This document shows positions 1 to 5,030 of a stretch of 5,030 nt of DNA, one piece after another. Below the pieces are notes generated by a model, which ran no database searches, was not told the DNA's origin, and saw only the letters and a list, made by a program, of their open reading frames with translations. This DNA comes from an uncultured Legionella sp. (lineage in GTDB: Bacteria > Pseudomonadota > Gammaproteobacteria > Legionellales > Legionellaceae), in NCBI GenBank assembly GCA_903885895.1, contig CAISKC010000075.1, positions 1-5,030 of the forward strand. Direction: 5' to 3'. Numbering within the stretch: position 1 is the stretch's first letter; the number at the start of each line of letters is the position of its first letter. The position numbers and the translations under genes were made by a program.

Positions 1-2567
1 TCTGTTTCTTTCAATGCATGGATCATCCTCTGCGTTACTTCACTAATTGGGTGATCCCTTAAACTTTCACAGTGTTGCTCGAGTTGTTGCAAAATTTGCG
101 GTATCTCTCTATGTTTAAGTGGTTCATGGCGCAGTGTATGATGCATTTTTTTGGCTAATAATGAGAGAGAGGTGACCAAGTCACACTCTTCAGCACTAGA
201 TGGCGATGGGTATTGATTGAGTTTGGCAGCATAATTCTCGATAAGCTTTAGGGCTGAGTTTGCTATCTGCCATTGAAATAAATGATAGGATTTTTCTTTA
301 GAAAGCAGATCAGAGCCGCTTCGCTTTGCTCTTTTTAGGTGTCGTTCTTCATATCGATTCTGGTCTCGAATATCGTCTGATAAATCTTTGTGGAGCTGAT
401 GTTGCGCATATTGCGTACTAATGGTGATATATTCGTCTTTTGTTTGAAAAGTCTTGATTAGAAATTCTGTGCTTTCTCGGATAGGGTGCTTGTGATCTAA
501 TTGCGCGAGCATCGATTGTATACGATCAATACTCTTTGCCGTCAGCTGAATTTGTAAGTCAGATGAGCTCATTTGTCTCACAAAAGTGGCAATATTTTGC
601 AATAATGCCAAATGCTCAGGACTAATCGTTTGGATGGTATCATCAGCGGATAACAGATCAATATATTGCAGCATCAGATCACAAACCGAATGAATGTTTT
701 CTTGTTTTTCTTCATTTGATAAGGTTCGATCAGAGTTTTTAATGCCGTAAAGATTAATCTGACCAAGGATCTCTCTGATTAAGGTGTTGGCAGCCGACTC
801 GTTTCTACTTGATGTTTGAAAAAAAGTAGGGAGTGCAGTGTTGGGATTAATGATAAGTTCTGGGACTGCTGTGGCAAGCCTAACGGGCTTTCTTTCGACT
901 ACTTCTACAAATTGCTTAGCGTTTGCGATTGTAGAGATGACTTGATTTACCAAAGCGGCCAACTGTGCATTTTCCATATATTTAGGATTTTTTTGGATCG
1001 CTTGTTCGATAGCTGTGAAATGTCTCCATTTCCAATCAAGCGTTCCCAAAAGAGGTTTGAGAGCGGTTGCCACTTCCTTAAAAGGCCCCATTTTTGGATT
1101 GCGCGACCGTTCGATTGCAATGATCGCGTCTAAATATTGAGCTTGCAATTTTTCGCCGGTTTGTGCGTTGATGGTTAGCATGATTTCTTCTTGCTCTGCT
1201 TCTAATATTGCAATGGAAGCAGGGTATAGTGATTGTAAAATCGTTGCATACTCATGAAACTCTGTATTCTCTGCTTGAGAAACAAACCAATAAAAACGCT
1301 TGAAAGTTTCACCTGATTTGTTATGTAAAAAATGCTTAAATGGTTCGATGAATGTGCGTCTTCTTCTTAATTTCTCATACCCATTTTCTATAAAAGCATC
1401 CAATTTTTGTAACCGTGCTCTGGCTTGTTCTATTTTAGCAAGATCAGTATTTGGACGGAGTTGTGTCACATATTTAGATACTTCCCCCATTTCAGTTTTA
1501 GCTTTTTTTATTTTATCCTCAATGGCCTTGCTAGTTGCATAATTTTTCTCTAAGCTTTGTTCTAACATGTTAAACACGTTTCTTTCACTGATGTGTTGCA
1601 TCGTTTCTTGGCTAAATTGTGTGAGCGCAGCACTGATTTCTGGATATAATTCACCGATGGTAACCAATGCCTTCTCGGCTTGAGCCGTATCTTTTTTATC
1701 TATTTGTGCTGTGTATTGATACTCACAAATACTTGTGCTCAAATGAAATAAATTGAGATAACAAGGTTGCCGCTTAAATTGTTGATAGGCTCTTTGTAAT
1801 GCGGGCGTATTACAGGATTGTATGAAAGCTTCTAAAGCTTGCTGGTTTTCCAGTGTTTTCTCGAAATGCTCATGTTCGGTGAGCATAGCAGTGGCTTTTT
1901 TGGGGTCCATGCTCAATGCTGAATATTCAACATATTTTTCTTGCCAACGGCTGTAGTAGCGTGTGTCTTCGGTATGAATTTGTTTTTCAAGATCCTCCAG
2001 TTCAGTGGCTAAGATACTACCTTGTTTGATAGCGTCATCTAAAGGATTAACGGAATTGAAATAGCGGTATAATCTGAAAATAAGCGGCATCCACACTAAT
2101 AGCATATACAATGTTTGTGGAATCACAATGGCGCGAATTTGATCATGAATATCGATGACCCATTTGTTCAAGCGCTGAATTTCTTTTTTATGTGCAGCTT
2201 GGTCTTTGATAAATTCTTGAAAATCCATTAAATAGGCTGTTTTCTTTGGATCGCGGCGCTGTAGGATCGAGGTAATTTGATTGCCTCGGTCACGAATATT
2301 AGGCATATTCAGTGATGGCTGATAGTCGGATAAAAAAATAACTTTGGATTTTAGGCGCTGCGTGATTTGGAGTATGTTGAAGAAGGCGTTATCTCTTTCC
2401 CTGTAGTTTAGAGACATATCATCACTGATTCCTGATGCAATGTTACGATGTTGTTTTTGTAAAATTTCTTGTCGTAACGTTTTTTCTGCTTCAAGATCTT
2501 CGATGCGAGCTGCTTCAGCTCGGGGATTGTTAGCCAGTTCATGTTGTAAACGCTTGTTCATACTCAT
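1..2567 (-). CDS. Large helical repeat protein with one N-terminal-half membrane segment, unknown function (3' end outside window)
   Basis: A minus-strand frame runs from ATG at 2567 to the left edge without a stop: 855 complete codons, C-terminus missing. I do not recognise the family. The first in-frame upstream stop is TGA at 2609-2607, and there is no in-frame ATG, GTG or TTG between it and 2567. A second ATG at 2561 is the only close alternative start. Upstream GGTG (2576-2573) lies 5 bases from the ATG. Residues 1-50 are charged and coiled-coil-like (RIEDLEAEKTLRQEILQKQ). Residues about 146-164 (AIVIPQTLYMLLVWMPLIF) are the only strong hydrophobic segment and are followed by RLYRYF, a positive flank. 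The rest is amphipathic helix, with basic clusters at 401-404 (RRRR) and 742-749 (RHLKRAKR). Recurring P-x-Y turns (266-270 RQPCY, 526-530 KNPKY) and L-Y-P turns (307-309, 447-449) resemble those of the upstream neighbour. No signal peptide or catalytic motif is visible. The gene has its own promoter. An effector or structural role is inference only. Confidence 0.88.
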   Translation of the reverse strand, partial: MSMNKRLQHELANNPRAEAARIEDLEAEKTLRQEILQKQHRNIASGISDDMSLNYRERDNAFFNILQITQRLKSKVIFLSDYQPSLNMPNIRDRGNQITSILQRRDPKKTAYLMDFQEFIKDQAAHKKEIQRLNKWVIDIHDQIRAIVIPQTLYMLLVWMPLIFRLYRYFNSVNPLDDAIKQGSILATELEDLEKQIHTEDTRYYSRWQEKYVEYSALSMDPKKATAMLTEHEHFEKTLENQQALEAFIQSCNTPALQRAYQQFKRQPCYLNLFHLSTSICEYQYTAQIDKKDTAQAEKALVTIGELYPEISAALTQFSQETMQHISERNVFNMLEQSLEKNYATSKAIEDKIKKAKTEMGEVSKYVTQLRPNTDLAKIEQARARLQKLDAFIENGYEKLRRRRTFIEPFKHFLHNKSGETFKRFYWFVSQAENTEFHEYATILQSLYPASIAILEAEQEEIMLTINAQTGEKLQAQYLDAIIAIERSRNPKMGPFKEVATALKPLLGTLDWKWRHFTAIEQAIQKNPKYMENAQLAALVNQVISTIANAKQFVEVVERKPVRLATAVPELIINPNTALPTFFQTSSRNESAANTLIREILGQINLYGIKNSDRTLSNEEKQENIHSVCDLMLQYIDLLSADDTIQTISPEHLALLQNIATFVRQMSSSDLQIQLTAKSIDRIQSMLAQLDHKHPIRESTEFLIKTFQTKDEYITISTQYAQHQLHKDLSDDIRDQNRYEERHLKRAKRSGSDLLSKEKSYHLFQWQIANSALKLIENYAAKLNQYPSPSSAEECDLVTSLSLLAKKMHHTLRHEPLKHREIPQILQQLEQHCESLRDHPISEVTQRMIHALKET

Positions 2568-2592
2568 GACTACACCACATATTTGATTCCTT

Positions 2593-2622
2593 ATTATAAT
2601 TTTAGTTCAAAATTTGTGTAAA
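2593..2622 (-). promoter_or_regulatory. Sigma70-type promoter TTTACA-N18-TATAAT for the partial downstream gene
   Basis: Reading the minus strand, TTTACA (2622-2617, five of six matches to TTGACA) is followed by an 18-base spacer and a perfect TATAAT (2598-2593). Transcription would begin near 2587-2584, giving a leader of only about 17-20 bases before the ATG at 2567. In that case AAGGA (2592-2588) lies upstream of the transcript and cannot act as a ribosome site, and GGTG at 2576-2573 is the remaining candidate. The promoter indicates that this gene can be transcribed independently of its upstream neighbour. Confidence 0.65.
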
Positions 2623-2642
2623 TCAATTATTTTGTAAACATT

Positions 2643-2652
2643 TTAGCGCTAA
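2643..2652. repeat. 10-bp perfect palindrome TTAGCGCTAA beside the hairpin
   Basis: TTAGCGCTAA is self-complementary and sits one base from the 14-bp hairpin, about 20 bases upstream of the -35 of the downstream promoter. Its position would suit a small dimeric regulator site for the second gene, or simply part of the 3' end structure. A 10-bp palindrome can arise by chance in AT-leaning DNA. Confidence 0.35.
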
Positions 2653-2653
2653 G

Positions 2654-2687
2654 AATGAGAGTGCCCCGACGTTGGGGCACTCTCATT
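2654..2687 (-). terminator. Strong 14-bp perfect hairpin after the 718-residue gene; probable transcript end
   Basis: Arms 2654-2667 and 2674-2687 (AATGAGAGTGCCCC on the plus strand) pair perfectly around a 6-base loop, GACGTT. The hairpin begins 15 bases beyond the stop codon of the 718-residue gene and lies just before the promoter of the next gene, which is the expected place for a transcript end. It lacks a following U-tract on either strand: the minus strand continues CTTAGCGCTAAAATG. It is therefore not a canonical intrinsic terminator. It may instead work with Rho, or protect the 3' end of the mRNA. The stem is symmetrical, so it would fold in either transcription direction. Confidence 0.6.
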
Positions 2688-2701
2688 GATGGTAGAGATT
2701 T

Positions 2702-4858
2702 CTATGCTTTTACCCTGCTATCACCTAACAGCCGTGATGTTTCATCAATTTGGTCATCTTGGACATCAGCATGGATGTATGCTTGCACATCACTGGCTTG
2801 CATGGGTGCTGGTCTACCAAATTTTTCTTTCCAAGTAGCTTGGAAGTCTTTTTCCATGGTATACAATGCTTCACGTAGTTGATTGCGTTTTGTACTTAAG
2901 CTCTTTATCGAACTCGCTTCTTTGCCTTTTCCTATGAGTATGCAAGCCAAAGCGACCACAGGATGGAACAGATAAGACGCCATGACAGTGAAGGAACTCA
3001 CTATGCCATTGGATTTAGCCGTGCTTAATGCTTGCAGGCTTTCCAACGTTGTGTCTAATTCTGAGTTGACCTGTGCTCGGTATGCCAAATACTCTTTTAG
3101 CATCGCTTTTGACTCTGTAAGAAGTCGCGTATGCTGGACTGAGGCAAATAAACTATGCTGCGATGTTGAGAAGTGATTCATCGTCGCAAATTGTTTATTT
3201 TGCGCTGCCAAGTTCTGCATACTGAGCGGTTGTATCTCGCTGTCAGTCGTCGTGGCTTGCTCATCGAGCATATCCATACTAGGTCTTCTCTCATCTGCTA
3301 CTGAAATGGGTGCTTCGTCAGTGCTGTCAGAATAGTTATCTGATATACAATCTTCTACAGTATTGATTGTGGAAACATTGCTACAGATTTGCATAAACTC
3401 TGATATCGCGGCTGAGAGGCGCGGATCGAGGTGATGTTCATTATCAGAGATTATGGGCATCACTTGTTCCAAAGCAATCAGTTTTGCATAAGTAGGCTCG
3501 TGCATGAATGCAATTAAACCTTTATAAATCGGGTGATCATAATTCATTGTTTCGTATTTTTTCAAAAACGCATCACAAGCTTGCTCATCAATATGGGCAA
3601 TTTGGTGCTGACGTACGGCCTGATAAGCCTCAGGGTACAGAGCTTTTAAGAGTGCACGTGTGTCTTTGACCTGTTTTCTATGTTTATATTCTGGATGACG
3701 GTGAATATGCTGATACAAAGCGCTGAAATTTTCTAAAGTTCTAGCTCTTAAGAACTCACCATATTTTTCTGTCAAATGAACCAAAAACGTCGCTAAAGGA
3801 GCATTCGTATCTGGCAATACTGAGTGTTTTTCAAACAACTCAAGCTCTTGCGCTACGATAGCTTGTTCTTTTTCCAAATATGTACGCATATCGGGATGCA
3901 ATTGCTCGATTTGGCTTATGATGCCTTCCAATTGGCCAATCATAATGTGTTGTTCTTCATTTTGCGTAGCTTGGTGTTGGAGTTGATGAGCTAAGCGGTA
4001 CATGTTTAGCAAATTGTTGACAGTCTTATTGCGGTTATATTCAAAGTAAACGCGCGATAGTTCTGCATGATCGATACGCCCTACAAATTTATGCAACGTG
4101 GTCGAGCAGGCAGCTTTTAAATTGCTAGGTACTGTCATGTTTGGATAGTTGATAGCCCATGCCTTATGAAAGGCTGTTTCTATGATCTCCAAACTTTGAG
4201 CAAGATTAGAGAATTTTTGACTTAATGCGCTTATTTTCTCCTTGGTCAGGGCTTGAAAGTTCATATAATGCATAGCCTTGAGCACAAAGCTTGGGCAAAT
4301 ACTTTCAATGATAAAATCTAACCAAGTTCTCTGCGTGGCAAGCGTAGTGCTTATGCTTTCGGAGATAGTTTGCATCTCACTTAATAGTGCATTGGATGCG
4401 TTGCGATAAGGCCTAGTGAGTTCATCTGTCGCTGTCAATCTAGTTTCATCTGGCTCAAAATCGTGTATTTCTTGCGCAGCATCGAGATTTAAAGAGTGCA
4501 TATATTCAAAGAAAGCTGCGTCACGTATATGACATAAACGTGCTAGCTCTTCTAGCGTAGGGACATCTTCTTGCGGTGCAGCAATAGGTTTGTGTGAGCT
4601 GGCTAGCGGCTCTATGATCGCTGGTGTTGCGCCGAAAGATAAAAAGCTATTGTATACCGATGATAACGTGGATACAGCCGTATCCATCATTTCAAGCATA
4701 GCAGCAGAATCGGCATCAGGCTCTATTTCTGTGTGCGCAGCTTGATAAGCGACTAATCGGTCTCGATAGTCAGCTGATTGCTGCACTGCAGCAGAAAAAT
4801 CTTGATGATTTTTTTCGATGATGATGTTTTGATAATATTCAGTTAATGTGCTTTTCAT
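2702..4858 (-). CDS. Helical repeat protein of 718 residues with a C-terminal membrane segment and acidic tail; candidate secreted effector, unknown function
   Basis: This is a complete frame from ATG 4858 to TAG 2704-2702. The start is supported by GAGGG (4870-4866) 7 bases upstream. I do not recognise the family and see no signal peptide or enzyme motif. Residues 1-500 are mostly amphipathic helix. Proline-marked turns recur at L320-H-P322, L407-Y-P409 and L477-D-P479, and P-x-Y turns occur at 389-391, 443-445 and 455-457. Residues 500-545 form an acidic, Ser/Thr-rich, probably disordered linker. A charged helix (575-610) follows. Residues 618-643 are the single strong hydrophobic segment (FTVMASYLFHPVVALACILIG lies within it), flanked by K615, K644 and K646. 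After a further helix (650-680) the chain ends in a polar tail, QDDQIDETSRLLGDSRVKA. The tail has clustered acids, an E-x-x-x-L-L motif (706-711) and Val at position -3, all compatible with a Dot/Icm (type IVB) substrate. That is inference. Together with the downstream gene it may form a pair of diverged paralogues. Confidence 0.9.
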   Translation of the reverse strand: MKSTLTEYYQNIIIEKNHQDFSAAVQQSADYRDRLVAYQAAHTEIEPDADSAAMLEMMDTAVSTLSSVYNSFLSFGATPAIIEPLASSHKPIAAPQEDVPTLEELARLCHIRDAAFFEYMHSLNLDAAQEIHDFEPDETRLTATDELTRPYRNASNALLSEMQTISESISTTLATQRTWLDFIIESICPSFVLKAMHYMNFQALTKEKISALSQKFSNLAQSLEIIETAFHKAWAINYPNMTVPSNLKAACSTTLHKFVGRIDHAELSRVYFEYNRNKTVNNLLNMYRLAHQLQHQATQNEEQHIMIGQLEGIISQIEQLHPDMRTYLEKEQAIVAQELELFEKHSVLPDTNAPLATFLVHLTEKYGEFLRARTLENFSALYQHIHRHPEYKHRKQVKDTRALLKALYPEAYQAVRQHQIAHIDEQACDAFLKKYETMNYDHPIYKGLIAFMHEPTYAKLIALEQVMPIISDNEHHLDPRLSAAISEFMQICSNVSTINTVEDCISDNYSDSTDEAPISVADERRPSMDMLDEQATTTDSEIQPLSMQNLAAQNKQFATMNHFSTSQHSLFASVQHTRLLTESKAMLKEYLAYRAQVNSELDTTLESLQALSTAKSNGIVSSFTVMASYLFHPVVALACILIGKGKEASSIKSLSTKRNQLREALYTMEKDFQATWKEKFGRPAPMQASDVQAYIHADVQDDQIDETSRLLGDSRVKA

Positions 4859-4865
4859 AACTATT

Positions 4866-4870
4866 CCCTC
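4866..4870 (-). promoter_or_regulatory. Ribosome binding site GAGGG for the 718-residue gene
   Basis: GAGGG lies 7 bases upstream of ATG 4858 on the minus strand. It is the only purine-rich match in the short leader and fixes this ATG as the start. Confidence 0.7.
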
Positions 4871-4891
4871 AGTTATTAAATCGTATCAGAC

Positions 4892-4900
4892 ATTATACCA
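4892..4900 (-). promoter_or_regulatory. Extended -10 promoter TGGTATAAT for the 718-residue gene
   Basis: The minus strand reads TGG TATAAT at 4900-4892: a perfect -10 hexamer with the TGn extension, which can compensate for a poor -35. At 17-base spacing the -35 position (4920-4915) reads TACTAT, a weak match. The predicted start near 4885 gives a leader of about 27 bases that contains the GAGGG ribosome site. The weak -35 falls inside an imperfect palindrome, so activator or repressor control is plausible but unproven. Confidence 0.6.
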
Positions 4901-4907
4901 TAAACTG

Positions 4908-4929
4908 ATCAATAATAGTACTATTTGAT
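4908..4929. repeat. Imperfect palindrome over the -35 zone; candidate operator
   Basis: The 22-base segment is centred on a perfect 12-bp palindrome, AATAGTACTATT (4914-4925), with outer ATCAA and TTGAT arms (4908-4912, 4925-4929) that also pair but with two unpaired extra bases on the left. It covers the -35 position of the extended -10 promoter. A regulator dimer bound here would contact or block RNA polymerase. No known operator consensus is recognised. Confidence 0.35.
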
Positions 4930-5030
4930 TTTAAATAGTGTTTTTTAGAGGGTGCTGTTCCATACAGACTGAAGTCAATTGAAAAACTGTGGAATCAATT
5001 TAAATATTCTTAAATTTAGCCATGTAACCA
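4930..5030. other. Noncoding AT-rich upstream region
   Basis: No open frame is supported here. It contains a TTTTTT run at 4941-4946, a direct repeat of TCAATT at 4975-4980 and 4995-5000 (20 bases apart, about two helical turns) and an inverted repeat AATTTAA/TTAAATT (4997-5003 and 5010-5016, loop 6). These could be regulatory sites upstream of the 718-residue gene, or the 3' region of whatever lies beyond the window. Confidence 0.4.

Noticed and set aside
816..1133. Plus-strand open frame of 105 codons
   Set aside because: It lies codon-aligned opposite the long minus-strand gene, has no ribosome site or promoter, and its Cys/Phe-rich composition is that of a complement translation.
1300..1542. 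Plus-strand open frame of 80 codons with a hydrophobic end
   Set aside because: It is entirely antisense to the partial gene and has no initiation signals. The hydrophobicity comes from the complement of charged helix codons.
2655..2882. Plus-strand open frame of 75 codons
   Set aside because: Its start lies within the hairpin arm and most of it is antisense to the 3' end of the 718-residue gene, with no ribosome site.
2982..3176. Plus-strand open frame of 64 codons
   Set aside because: It lies wholly inside the 718-residue gene on the opposite strand, with no supporting signal.
4907..4912. TTGATC (minus strand) as the -35 of the 4892-4897 TATAAT
   Set aside because: The spacer would be only 9 bases, far below the 16-19 needed.
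4917..4946. Plus-strand hairpin (ACTATTT/AAATAGT, loop GATTTT) followed by a T run, like a rightward terminator
   Set aside because: The stem is almost all A-U with wobble extension, no rightward gene precedes it, and the same bases are better explained as part of the palindrome over the promoter.
4997..5017. TTTAAATAT / CTTAAATTT repeat resembling a PmrA-type box upstream of effector genes
   Set aside because: The unit spacing is 10 rather than the 11 of the PmrA tandem site and the second half of each unit does not match. It also lies over 100 bases from the predicted transcription start.

Overview
The window holds two large minus-strand genes in tandem plus their intergenic regions. There is no RNA gene, insertion sequence, CRISPR array or recognisable enzyme. 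The base composition is AT-leaning. Both proteins are long, almost entirely alpha-helical by eye, rich in Q/E/K/L/A, and each carries a single hydrophobic segment. I recognise neither family. This style of protein (large, helical, coiled-coil-like, no enzymatic motif, own promoter, acidic C-terminus) is typical of secreted effector repertoires in host-associated gammaproteobacteria such as the Legionellales. That assignment is inference from style, not from a marker gene.

Layout in the direction of transcription, right to left. Positions 4859-5030 are an upstream region with an extended -10 promoter, an imperfect palindrome over its -35 zone and AT-rich inverted repeats. Positions 2702-4858 encode a complete 718-residue protein with a C-terminal hydrophobic segment, followed by an acidic tail that resembles both a host acidic dileucine sorting signal and a Dot/Icm-type secretion signal. 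Positions 2568-2701 are a 134-base gap with a perfect 14-bp hairpin, a 10-bp palindrome and a good sigma70-type promoter (TTTACA-N18-TATAAT). Positions 1-2567 encode the first 855 codons of a second protein, which stays open to the left edge of the window.

The most interesting observation is that the two neighbours appear to share a degenerate helical-repeat motif. Its elements are a P-x-Y turn and an L-[YHD]-P turn followed by a helix, and one pair of 14-residue segments has 7 identities across the two proteins. This suggests they are diverged tandem paralogues built from the same repeat, each with one membrane-associated segment. The hairpin and the second promoter suggest that each gene is its own transcription unit rather than part of a tight operon.
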